64,000 nucleotides of DNA from Rugamonas fusca. Lineage in GTDB: Bacteria; Pseudomonadota; Gammaproteobacteria; Burkholderiales; Burkholderiaceae_D. The stretch lies in NCBI RefSeq assembly GCF_014042365.1, contig NZ_JACEZS010000010.1, forward strand, positions 1 to 64,000. The letters run 5' to 3'. The stretch's first letter is position 1; every line of letters starts with the position of its first letter. This document shows, piece by piece, positions 47,866 through 55,570 of the stretch. The notes beneath the pieces are model-generated. The model saw nothing but the letters and a program-made list of their open reading frames with translations. It was not told where the DNA came from and searched no databases. Both the position numbers and the translations under genes were made by a program.

Positions 47866-48230
47866 TGCCCAGACAGACCAAGACAGACAAGGGATCTGCG
47901 TTAGGAAAACGAATCGGCCGAAACATCAAGGCTGCACGGGGGCAACTCGGCATCACGCAAGGCCAGCTGGCCGAAGCGTTAGGAATTGAGAACGTGACGG
48001 TGTCCCGAATCGAGACCGGCGCACAGCTGCCATCTTTGGACCGCCTGGATGATGTGGCGCGGCATCTGAAGGTTTCGTTGCCTTCGCTGGTAGGAGATAC
48101 CAGTAAGTCTGAGGCATTCGCCGAATTACTTGGCGAGGCCGTCAAGGACCTGCCTTTGCGCGAGAAAGAGTTTGTCTACGGCTTCGCTGTGCAGTATGCA
48201 CAGCATTGGCGCGCAGGGAAGAAGAAGTGA
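47865..48230 (+). CDS. XRE-family transcription regulator of element C
   Basis: DNA-binding protein of 121 residues. A Cro/CI-type helix-turn-helix lies at about residues 17-75 (ITQGQLAEALGIENVTVSRIETGAQLPSLDRL). The C-terminal 40 residues form helices probably for dimerisation. It lacks a RecA-cleavable domain. Being the only classical repressor in the element besides the AlpA-like protein, and with a TGCACA site on its own start codon, it is the best candidate to bind the eight such sites. Start is the first ATG but lacks a ribosome binding site, so a leaderless transcript is possible. Confidence 0.85.
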   Translation: MPRQTKTDKGSALGKRIGRNIKAARGQLGITQGQLAEALGIENVTVSRIETGAQLPSLDRLDDVARHLKVSLPSLVGDTSKSEAFAELLGEAVKDLPLREKEFVYGFAVQYAQHWRAGKKK

Positions 48231-48260
48231 GGTAACGGGCGTCGCTTACCGGCCTGCTGT

Positions 48261-49001
48261 TCAGTAATAGAAGCCGTAGTCCATCTCCTCATATCGCAGC
48301 ACGTCGAGGTAGATGTGTGCCGGGTCCGGTGAATTACGAATGTCCGACACGCGCAGAAAGATCCGCTCAGTGCGCTCGCCGCGATGCAGATCGTAGGGTT
48401 TTTCGGTCATAAATTGGCCGTTGTCGATGCCCAGCAGTTCATCGTCAAGCGGCACTTCAATCTCCACAAAATCCCCATCTTCTGCCGCTCCTATCAACAG
48501 GTCCAGCCCGTCGATGACTACTACGATACCTTCGGAAACAAGCGCATCAATTTTGTCGGTACTTTGCCATTGGCTAAAGAGGTCGATATCTGCTGCCAGG
48601 GCGGACAGGTCAACGTTGTATTCGTTTGCTTGGTTCTGGTAATAGGCTGCATTGCCCGCATTCGAGTTGACGGTCTCGCCGGTCCAGTACTTGACGATTT
48701 CTGCGTATCGCGCTGGAATATTCGGCGCCTTCGCAAAAATGCAGCCACGCAGATGCGCAGGCACGCTGATGTGGCGGGCATGAGCAGCGGCGTCGGATCG
48801 CAGAATTTTGAGCGCGATGTTTGCCGTGGATGGCAGGGGAGCCATGCTCATGGCGTTTGCATTTTTCAGGTAATAGCCTGCCTTGCGCGTCCAATCCGAT
48901 GCCGGATCGTCTGACAAGGTGCAGCGGTCGTAGTAGTCCAGGTCTTTGATTGCTTGGCCGGTTTCCCATGCCTCATTGGTCACGTAGATGGTAGCTGTCA
49001 T
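48261..49001 (-). CDS. Unknown soluble protein (246 residues)
   Basis: Protein with no membrane helix or recognised motif; acidic, with segments ALVSEGIVVVIDGLDLLIGAAEDGDFVEIEVPLDDE and a C-terminal tail rich in Tyr. AAGGAG nine bases before ATG 49001 is a strong ribosome binding site. If the 49.2-50.0 kb segment is inverted back, this gene becomes the third of a same-strand run with genes X and Y. Confidence 0.7.
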   Translation of the reverse strand: MTATIYVTNEAWETGQAIKDLDYYDRCTLSDDPASDWTRKAGYYLKNANAMSMAPLPSTANIALKILRSDAAAHARHISVPAHLRGCIFAKAPNIPARYAEIVKYWTGETVNSNAGNAAYYQNQANEYNVDLSALAADIDLFSQWQSTDKIDALVSEGIVVVIDGLDLLIGAAEDGDFVEIEVPLDDELLGIDNGQFMTEKPYDLHRGERTERIFLRVSDIRNSPDPAHIYLDVLRYEEMDYGFYY

Positions 49002-49039
49002 ATTTAATTTCTCCTTGTGGTTATTGGTGCGGTTGGTAT

Positions 49040-49172
49040 TTATTCGGTAATCGTGAAGCCCTTATGCAGCAACTTCAGGCGATGCCTTAGTTCGATCTGT
49101 GGACGATGCTTTGCGAAGTGGCTTAGATTGCGGGGAGCTATGACCAAGCGAGCGGACTTGGTACTGATGCCA
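49040..49172 (-). pseudogene. Gene Y, 3' part (nucleotidyltransferase-like), separated by inversion
   Basis: On the minus strand this stretch reads HGISTKSARLVIAPRN...LLHKGFTITE and stop. It has no start of its own. Joined to the 5' part ending at 49963 (after inverting the intervening DNA at TGCC/GGCA), it continues the frame ...GEAAIW|HGISTKS... and gives an uninterrupted 182-residue protein. Confidence 0.6.
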
Positions 49173-49513
49173 TGCCGTTCAAGAACGTCGAAGCCTGTAT
49201 CGACAAGCACGGGCCCGAACAGGCGCTGCCATCGAAAACCTTCCAGCCTGCCTTTACGGGCAAGTCCAGCAATAACGCTGGCTTTCTCACCGCCATCCTT
49301 CGCGCCGAAGGACTGCTCAGCGCCGCCCCCGACGGCGAAGGCCGTCACATTATCGCGGGCAATTGGGCCGAATGGAAATCGTCGGTACTCGCACTAGCCG
49401 GTCAAAAAATCGAAGCCGCTGCGCCATCCGTGGCGGAGGCCAGCAAAGAAGACGCGGCAACGGCAAGCAACGACACCAGCAATCCCGGCGAAAGCCCGCG
49501 CCGAAAAAAATAA
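49173..49513 (+). pseudogene. Gene X, 3' part, separated by inversion
   Basis: Reads PFKNVEACIDKHG, TGKSSNNAGFLTAILRAEGLL and GRHIIAGNWAEW, then a Lys/Arg-ended tail. The family to which it belongs normally continues from a GGGYYSKEI segment, which is found instead on the opposite strand at 50.0 kb. Joining at TGCC/GGCA gives ...YYSKEILPFKNVEAC... in frame and a 183-residue protein. An apparent ATG at 49172 is probably fortuitous. Confidence 0.65.
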
Positions 49514-49547
49514 TCCCGCTAATGCATCAGCCCAGAGGGGCATCCCC

Positions 49548-49963
49548 ATGATCCTTCGCAATTCAGACCAACCAGCTTGCGAAACCGACAGGCTGGTGCG
49601 TTGGCTGAAGAATTCACCGCGCACATACATTTTCGGTGGCCTACTTAAACACATCATCAACCCAGCCATTCATCCAGCCTTCGGCGACATTGATCTGATC
49701 GCCTTGGACATGGAAGTCATGAATCGGCTTCGTGATGAATTCGGATATGTATTTAGGGAGGTATCCAAGTCCGGCTGTTCGCCGCGCTACTACCTCGCGA
49801 AATCACCGAAGGCCAGCAAGCTGATCCAACTGATTCTAATGCGCTCTCATGCCGAAGCAATGCAGTTCGCGATCGAAGGGCCGCAATACGACATTGACCG
49901 AGCAGCATTCAGCGATGGCCGATACTACTTCGATCCCGTGATCGGGGAAGCCGCCATATGGCA
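49548..49963 (+). pseudogene. Gene Y, 5' part (nucleotidyltransferase-like), separated by inversion
   Basis: Starts at ATG 49548. The segment YIFGGLLKHII and FGDIDLIALDMEVMNRL has the G-G...DxD spacing of minimal nucleotidyltransferases. After RYYFDPVIGEAAIW the frame runs into the antisense strand of gene X and continues to 50225 only by chance. The natural C-terminus is at 49172-49040 on the other strand. Confidence 0.62.
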
Positions 49964-50174
49964 GGATCTCCTTGCTGTAATAGCCGCCACCGTCGTTTCC
50001 GGTGATTCGGATCATTGGTTCTGCGCGCTTACTGTCGGTCAGGATTTCGTAGCTGATGCCACCTTCTGCATGCTTGCCCAGCTTCGGAGCGATGCTGGTC
50101 TTGAGCAGCCAGGTTGGTTCTGCGGCATTGGAAGTGCTGGCTACTGGAATGTTGGTCGTGTTGGATGCGGTCAT
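49960..50174 (-). pseudogene. Gene X, 5' part, separated by inversion
   Basis: Starts at ATG 50174 with AGGAGA seven bases upstream. It encodes EPTWLLKTSIAPKLGKHAEGGISYEIL then GNDGGGYYSKEI, the expected N-terminal half of the family whose C-terminal half is at 49177-49513. Beyond 49960 the frame runs into antisense of gene Y. Function of the family is unknown; it is common on integrative elements of Burkholderiales as far as I recall. Confidence 0.65.
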
Positions 50175-50303
50175 GATTTCTCCTGCTACTTGTGCTGCTG
50201 GATGGGGAAAAAAGAAGCCCCATGACGGCATGTCATAGGGCTGTCGATTTTGATGGGGGAAGAGGCGGGGGCAGCTTCGTTTACCTTCGCCCGATGTGTG
50301 ACC

Positions 50304-50468
50304 TTAGCGGCGGTAGCTAAAGGCGAACGATATGTCGAGACTGCGCGGCAACACGGCGCGTTTGATGTCGGGCAGGGACGTGCTAACGGCAACGTTGCGG
50401 TTGGTGGAAATGGTTTTAGGTTTGGTGCTTTGCCATTGCCAGGTGGGCGTGGCGGTAACTTTCAGCAT
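50304..50468 (-). CDS. Possible small protein (54 residues)
   Basis: Begins MLKVTATPTWQWQST and is Thr/Ser-rich with a basic C-terminus ending FAFSYRR. AAGGA nine bases before ATG 50468 is a good ribosome binding site. It sits upstream of gene X on the same strand. No family known; could be chance. Confidence 0.4.
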   Translation of the reverse strand: MLKVTATPTWQWQSTKPKTISTNRNVAVSTSLPDIKRAVLPRSLDISFAFSYRR

Positions 50469-50607
50469 CGTGGATTTTCCTTGGCGAGTATTCAGAATGG
50501 ATAAAGCCGCAAGCCTTGTGCTTGCTTGCAGCTCTCGTGGCGCTAACCAAGAAAATGATATATGTCCGTGATATGTGCTCTTTCGCTGACGTGCCGTGCT
50601 GGCGCTT

Positions 50608-50622
50608 TGCACACTCTGCACA
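50608..50622 (+). repeat. TGCACA tandem site 4
   Basis: TGCACA-CTC-TGCACA between the minus-strand gene X group and the first integrase. It is preceded by GCTGACGT, a string also found 25-30 bp before site 3, and followed by a GAGGGA/TCCCTC hairpin. Confidence 0.6.
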
Positions 50623-50943
50623 CCAAAGCGGCGTGAGGGATAGAGCGGTGTAATCTCCCTCTATATATGTTGCTCATTTTGGATCTAGGTGTTCAAGGCG
50701 GGAGAGGGGTGCTTGATCGTCCTTTTTGAGGTGGGAAAGGGAGGCAATTCGATTTAAGGACTTTCTCGGAGCGTCGCCATGTTGCACGTCAATTGGCGCT
50801 GCTGCCTGTTGTCGGTGCGTAGCGCATCGAAGCTCGAAAAAAAAAATCGCCGCTCCATGATTGAGCTTGACTGGGCTGGATGCGTGGTGGAAGGGCAGTC
50901 TGTATCATCGGTCTTGGTAGTTCTAGTAGAGGACTATCAGCCC

Positions 50944-52140
50944 ATGAAATTGCCACACCCCCAAAAAATAGAAACTCAGTTCTGCTTCACGAAGGCCACG
51001 TTGAGCGCGAAGGTTGATGAATTTGTCCGACTCAGCGCGAAGGAACAATTGGATTGCTATGACAGCAAAGCTGTCGGTTTGATCGCGACGATTTACCGTA
51101 ATGGTCGAATTAATTTTCGCGCTCGGGTTTCTCTGGGGCGCTCACGCCCGTCCGTTTCGCTGGGGGACTACAGCCCGCAATTCACAGTAGAGCAGGCCCG
51201 GGCGGCCTGTGCCAGCGCGCGCTTGCTAGCAGCAAGCGGCATTGATCCTCGCAGCGAAATGCGAAGGGCCATGACCTTCACCGAATTGTTCACGACGGTT
51301 TATACCCCGCTGGCGCAGCGCAAGCGTAGCTGGAAAGACGATGTGCAGAAGTTTGAGCGCTGGCTGCGACGCCGTTTTGGCAACATGCCGGTGTCTTCTA
51401 TTACGTCTACGCATATTTCCGAATTCTTGACTATGCTGGAGAAAAAGGAGCAGCTTGCGCCGGCCACCGTTAACAGGTATCGAGCCTTGATGTGCGCTGT
51501 ATTCCGCGTCGCACGAGATGAGGGAATCATTTCGCACAATCCGACCAAAAATGTCCCGCAGCTTACCGAAGGCGCTCCACGCAAGAGGGTAATTGATGAC
51601 GACGAATTGAAGGCATTCGTCGCTGCATGCGAGGCTGATGGTAGTCAGGCCAGCACCTTGTTTATGTTGCTGCTCTCGACGGGCGTTCGTCTAGGTGAGG
51701 CGCTGGGGGCGAAAGTGAGCGATGTAGATGTTGACTCCGGCGTCTGGCGCTTACCGCAAACGAAAGCCGGAGAGGAGCAGATCGTGCATCTCAGTATGGC
51801 TGCGCGTGGATTACTCGGGAAGATTATTGATGACCGGACATCAGGTTTTCTTTTTCCTGGAAAAATTCCTGGACAGCCGATGACTCGACCGGCAAAGGCA
51901 TTCGCTCGTATTTGTGCGAGTGCTGGTGTTGATGGCAGCGATGGTCAAGTGCCGTTGGTGATACATGATTTGCGACGCTCGTTCTGTTCGATATTGGCGC
52001 GACGTGGCGTTGAGCCAGCGAAGTTGATGAAGCTGATGCGTCACTCTTCGATAAACGTCACCATGAAGTATTACACGCACCTGCAGGATCGCGCCTTGGT
52101 AGAAGCTAGCGATATCGTCGGCGGGCTGCTAACAAGTTAA
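50944..52140 (+). CDS. Tyrosine recombinase/integrase 1
   Basis: Site-specific recombinase of about 398 residues from ATG 50944 (MKLPHPQK); the frame is open to an ATG at 50779. The N-terminal part (RVSLGRSRPSVSLGDY...) resembles the DUF4102 arm-binding region, followed by a SAM-like core-binding domain. The catalytic residues are present: Arg in STGVRLGEALG, Lys in the beta hairpin (QTKAGEEQIVHL), His-x-x-Arg in VIHDLRRSF, His in LMRHSSINVT and the nucleophile Tyr in MKYYTH. It is far from either attachment site, unlike most tRNA integrases. Confidence 0.92.
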   Translation: MKLPHPQKIETQFCFTKATLSAKVDEFVRLSAKEQLDCYDSKAVGLIATIYRNGRINFRARVSLGRSRPSVSLGDYSPQFTVEQARAACASARLLAASGIDPRSEMRRAMTFTELFTTVYTPLAQRKRSWKDDVQKFERWLRRRFGNMPVSSITSTHISEFLTMLEKKEQLAPATVNRYRALMCAVFRVARDEGIISHNPTKNVPQLTEGAPRKRVIDDDELKAFVAACEADGSQASTLFMLLLSTGVRLGEALGAKVSDVDVDSGVWRLPQTKAGEEQIVHLSMAARGLLGKIIDDRTSGFLFPGKIPGQPMTRPAKAFARICASAGVDGSDGQVPLVIHDLRRSFCSILARRGVEPAKLMKLMRHSSINVTMKYYTHLQDRALVEASDIVGGLLTS

Positions 52141-52147
52141 CGCCGCT

Positions 52148-52162
52148 TGCACAGTTTGCACA
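52148..52162 (+). repeat. TGCACA tandem site 5
   Basis: TGCACA-GTT-TGCACA starting 8 bp after the integrase 1 stop codon and just before a terminator hairpin. Confidence 0.6.
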
Positions 52163-52180
52163 GCGAAGGATGTAGGAGGG

Positions 52181-52210
52181 GGAAGGGAGATTGCACCTTC
52201 CTCTTTTTTT
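52181..52210 (+). terminator. Terminator of integrase 1
   Basis: GGAAGG (52181-52186) pairs with CCTTCC (52196-52201), followed by a run of seven T residues. Confidence 0.75.
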
Positions 52211-52637
52211 ATGCTCTCTTGTGATGGCTGTTGCATTTATGCCGCAGCAAAAAAATATTTTGGTCAAGCACACCCTCTCGTACTTCACGTCGATGCCGAG
52301 TACTTTGTGGACTTTGAGCAAGGAGACATCGGGGCGCGTAATGGTGACGGTACTTTCGTCAACGATTTCCGCGAACAAAACCTTGTGTTCCATTTTGTTC
52401 TTAGGAAGTCGTTGAACCTGCTGATCTGAGATGGCGTTCATGCTTTGGCGCGGGTGAATGCGGCTCGTCTTCGAGGAGAAGTGGGGGCTTGCGGCGCGAC
52501 AGAATTTCTCAGTATCATGCAGTTCATTGGTGACACGACGCTCACCGCGAGCAAGTAGATTTCCTGCTGGCTCATCGCGTTCTTTAACAACTGATGCAGG
52601 GAAATCGGATTCGAAGAGTTTTTTTTTTGGATCTAAT
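52211..52637. other. Stretch between integrase 1 and the AlpA-like gene
   Basis: No gene is well supported. A minus-strand frame from 52441 (MNAISDQQVQR...) is open for about 110 codons but lacks a ribosome binding site and runs through the terminator and site 5, so I do not call it. An A/T run at 52618-52630 lies just before the AlpA-like start. Confidence 0.35.
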
Positions 52638-52850
52638 ATGGAAAGAATTAATACCGCCGCCATGCTCACCACGGAGCAGGTGGCAGCGATACTCAATGTA
52701 AAAGCGGGAACCCTGGAGAAGGCACGCAGTACAGGTGTTGGTGATTTTCCTCCGTTCATTCGCTTTTGTCGAACAGTGCGCTATGTAAAAGCTGACGTTG
52801 ATGCGTGGATTGCATCTCATCGCGTCGATCTGCGGGAGGGGATGGCATGA
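52638..52850 (+). CDS. AlpA-like small helix-turn-helix regulator / excisionase
   Basis: Protein of 70 residues with a MerR/AlpA-type winged helix: LTTEQVAAILNVKAGTLEKARSTG then FPPFIRFCRTVRYVKADVDAWI. Such proteins act as excisionase or activate integrase genes in P4-like elements and phage satellites. Its stop overlaps the next ATG by 4 bp (ATGA), so it is coupled to the DUF927 gene. Confidence 0.85.
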   Translation: MERINTAAMLTTEQVAAILNVKAGTLEKARSTGVGDFPPFIRFCRTVRYVKADVDAWIASHRVDLREGMA

Positions 52851-54565
52851 GTATCCCAAAGCCGCCTGCTACTCATTTTAATGGTTATTATTTGAGGGAC
52901 AGGCACGTCACGTATGACACGAAAAAAGGTGAGATCGAGTTGATGACTGGCTGGGTCTGGATTGCTGAGCCGGTGTCATGTCCTGTTACGGGGAATATGT
53001 CTTATCTGTTGGAGGTTCAGCCTATTGGCCGAGAACGCTCTACGCTGCTTGTTAAGCCCGAGGATATGAATGCCAAGTACTTGAAGAAGGCACTTGGTCA
53101 GCGTGGCATCATTGTTCATCATGAGAGCAAGTTGCCGCACTACCTTAGCATGACGGCGTCGTATAGCGATTACACGGAAAAGGTACCTCGGATTCTTATC
53201 GAGAGTCCAGGGTGGTTCGCCAACGGGCAGGGCTTCTACACTGGTCGGAAAGTTATTCGAGCTCAGGGCGTTGATGAGTCTCGTTATCGCCTTGAACCAA
53301 TTAGCCGTGCGCCTGTTGCTGTAAAAGGATCGGTGGAGGATTGGAAGGAAAATATCGGCGTTCACGCGCAGAACAACCCTGTGATTCTGACGTCATCGTG
53401 TATTTTTATCGCTAGTCCTTTTCTTCGAATGATGGGACTAGGCACACGCCTAGTTAACATCCATGGTTCGAAGGGGACGGGGAAAACTTTATGCTCTCAG
53501 ATTGGTGCGTCGATTTGGGGGAACGGAACTGATCCAGCTGCCGGACTCTACAGCGAAGATGCTCCGTATGTGACGAAGTTCTCGACCACGATGAACGGCA
53601 TAGAGCCTCTTCTTGCACGCTATAGCCCGCTGCCGATTGCGTTGGACGAGATGACTGAGCAGACCGCCGAAACGGTTGGCGAACTTCTCTACAAGATCGC
53701 ATCGGGGGAAGGGAAGCACCGGATGACATCTCAGATGGAGGCTGCTGCGGTTAATCGGTGGTTGCTCACGATTATTGCGACCTCGGAGAAGGGCGTCGCC
53801 GATGCCGTAAAGGCTGGAGGTAAGGCTCTACTCGGTGGGCAACAAGATCGGGCGATTGATATCCCAATCGATCGCATTGGAGTCATCAGCAACTTTGGTG
53901 ACTTCAATGGCTTCCCAGAACTAACCCGGCATTTGAAGAAGGCCTGCGGCGACTACTACGGTGCGCCTGGAGAGGCCATTCTTCAATTTGCATGTGACAA
54001 CCCAGAGTTGGTACGAGATGTGATCTCGATGGCTCCGGAAATCGAAGAGCGCTTGATGCCACCTAATTGTGGCGATGGCGAGCGACGAATTGTGAAGTTC
54101 CTAGCCGCTGCTGTTGTGGCTGGAAACCTCGCTATTCTGGCGGGTGTGCTGGACTGTGAACCCGAAGTTGTCGAGAATGCTGTGAAGCTGATCGTCATGG
54201 AATGGTGGCATGGTCGCGGCGGAAGTTTGCGCCGAATTGCTGAATTCTTGTCCGCAAATTATGCGGATGTGAAGGAGCACGCGCCAGTACGTCGATCGTC
54301 TGCGAAAGCATTCATCGACGGCAACCTTATCATCATTCCTGATCATGTTTTCGACAATGAGTTTGGGGATGAGGCAAAGGGCATCATTGCCGAACTTGTG
54401 GGTTTGAATGCACTGATCCGCGAACAAGACAAGCGGAACAAGTCTCGGTTCTGCAACAACTCGCTTTATGCTTATGTCATTAAGCTGGATCGGGTCGAGC
54501 CGATCTTGATGGAACTGGAAGATCGCGAGAACGATTCTGATGGCGAAGTTTCAGGTCAAATTTAA
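52847..54565 (+). CDS. DUF927-domain ATPase (replicase/helicase-like)
   Basis: Protein of 572 residues from ATG 52847. DUF927 spans most of it: SRAPVAVKGSVEDWKENIG, Walker A in VNIHGSKGTGKT (residues 207-214), a Walker-B-like PIALDEMTEQ, and SEKGVADAVKAGGKALLGGQQDRAIDIP. DUF927 proteins are found on plasmids, phages and satellites, usually near primase functions, and are thought to be helicase-like ATPases. With the AlpA-like gene and integrase it forms the core of a satellite-type element. A small C-terminal helical region ends it. Confidence 0.88.
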   Translation: MSIPKPPATHFNGYYLRDRHVTYDTKKGEIELMTGWVWIAEPVSCPVTGNMSYLLEVQPIGRERSTLLVKPEDMNAKYLKKALGQRGIIVHHESKLPHYLSMTASYSDYTEKVPRILIESPGWFANGQGFYTGRKVIRAQGVDESRYRLEPISRAPVAVKGSVEDWKENIGVHAQNNPVILTSSCIFIASPFLRMMGLGTRLVNIHGSKGTGKTLCSQIGASIWGNGTDPAAGLYSEDAPYVTKFSTTMNGIEPLLARYSPLPIALDEMTEQTAETVGELLYKIASGEGKHRMTSQMEAAAVNRWLLTIIATSEKGVADAVKAGGKALLGGQQDRAIDIPIDRIGVISNFGDFNGFPELTRHLKKACGDYYGAPGEAILQFACDNPELVRDVISMAPEIEERLMPPNCGDGERRIVKFLAAAVVAGNLAILAGVLDCEPEVVENAVKLIVMEWWHGRGGSLRRIAEFLSANYADVKEHAPVRRSSAKAFIDGNLIIIPDHVFDNEFGDEAKGIIAELVGLNALIREQDKRNKSRFCNNSLYAYVIKLDRVEPILMELEDRENDSDGEVSGQI

Positions 54566-55103
54566 TTGACCATACATACATGCCGCAGCCCAAAGCTGCG
54601 GGTTCTTAGCCGTTGCACTTGACGTGCGCGGCGCAGAGTGGCCGAATGCAGCTGCGCAACGCATGCTATTCCTCTGCCGCTAACGTTGGAGAATTTCGAT
54701 GGAAATTACTCTGGAAATAGGTACCGATTTCACTGCATCAGTATGTTAATAGGTCTGCATCGCCATTTACGGTGCAGCCAATTGGTGGGGAAAGTGTAGA
54801 CTGCCAAAGTGCGTATTAGGTGTTTTAGCCGGGAAAAGACGAGGGCAAGGTTAGATAGATTACTTACCCGTATTCGGACATACTCGAAGTCTCGGCAAAG
54901 TGGCCCTCTAACTGCGTAATTCGCATCATCTTTCCCTCATTAATTGGTCAATCTGACCAAATCGAATTTTTCATATTTTCCTGCACACCTTGCACAGTAG
55001 CGGCGAGGGCAGCAAAGAAAAGACGCTCAAGCAACCTGGGCGATTTTGACGGGTATGGTGAACCTATCGCTTTGCTGCGGATGGCTAGACTGAACCGCTG
55101 CGG
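54566..55103. other. Non-coding stretch after the DUF927 gene
   Basis: No gene supported over about 540 bp. It contains site 6 (54982) and a weak hairpin (AAAAGACGC with GCGATTTT, about 55017-55049) that can end the minus-strand gene to its right. Confidence 0.4.
54982..54996 (+). repeat. TGCACA tandem site 6
   Basis: TGCACA-CCT-TGCACA. The following 60 bp (GCGGCGAGGG, an A-rich run, CGCTCAAG and GGCGATTTT) match those after site 7 with scattered differences, so sites 6 and 7 are copies of one module. Confidence 0.6.
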
Positions 55104-55403
55104 CTACGCATCGTTCATGTAGTGTGAGCACATAGCGATAATGTCGGCCAGTTTGCTGGCGTCGGGGCGCTCAGCGAGAACATCTTTTACTAGGGCGATT
55201 TGACCACGACTTGGGACTATCTCGATTACGCTATGCTCCATCCACGCGATGAGCTTGGCCTTCAGCTCTGCGGGCGGCAGGGTCATAACTTCTTTGCGGG
55301 ATGGTACGGCCAGGTTTCCCCCTTTGCGGCCGGTTGCTGTGTGTTGACGCGCAGCATTGAGGTTTTCTTCTGGAGTCCCAAAGAAATCTGAGTTATTTGG
55401 CAT
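55104..55403 (-). CDS. Small unknown protein between sites 6 and 7
   Basis: Protein of 99 residues, mainly helical: an N-terminal TPEENLNAARQHTATGRKGGN, then LPPAELKAKLIAWMEHSVIEIVPSRGQIALVKDVLAERPD. No known motif and no strong ribosome binding site. Codon use looks real and it is the only gene of its module. Confidence 0.55.
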   Translation of the reverse strand: MPNNSDFFGTPEENLNAARQHTATGRKGGNLAVPSRKEVMTLPPAELKAKLIAWMEHSVIEIVPSRGQIALVKDVLAERPDASKLADIIAMCSHYMNDA

Positions 55404-55483
55404 AGATGTTTCTAGATGTTCTAGGAGCCTAAAATCATAGCACTAGGATAGGCAGAAACTGGCCTGAATATGATTTCATTTTT

Positions 55484-55498
55484 TGCACACCCTGCACA
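55484..55498 (+). repeat. TGCACA tandem site 7
   Basis: TGCACA-CCC-TGCACA, between the 99-residue gene and the end of integrase 2; shares its flank with site 6. Confidence 0.6.
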
Positions 55499-55513
55499 AC
55501 AACGGCGAGGGTA

Positions 55514-55550
55514 GCAAAAAAAATCGCTCAAGTAAGCCTTAGGCGATTTT
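55514..55550 (-). terminator. Terminator of integrase 2
   Basis: AAAATCGC (55520-55527) pairs with GCGATTTT (55543-55550); on the minus strand the stem is followed by a T-rich run. It is 21 bp past the integrase stop. Confidence 0.7.
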
Positions 55551-55570
55551 AATGTGAAGGGACGAATACT

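Noticed and set aside
49548..50225. 225-codon ORF taken as one intact gene
   Set aside because: Only the first 138 or so codons look coding; the rest is antisense of gene X and results from the inversion.
52106..52759. 217-codon minus-strand ORF, including MNAISDQQVQR from 52441
   Set aside because: No ribosome binding site, and it runs through an integrase terminator, site 5 and the end of the integrase gene.
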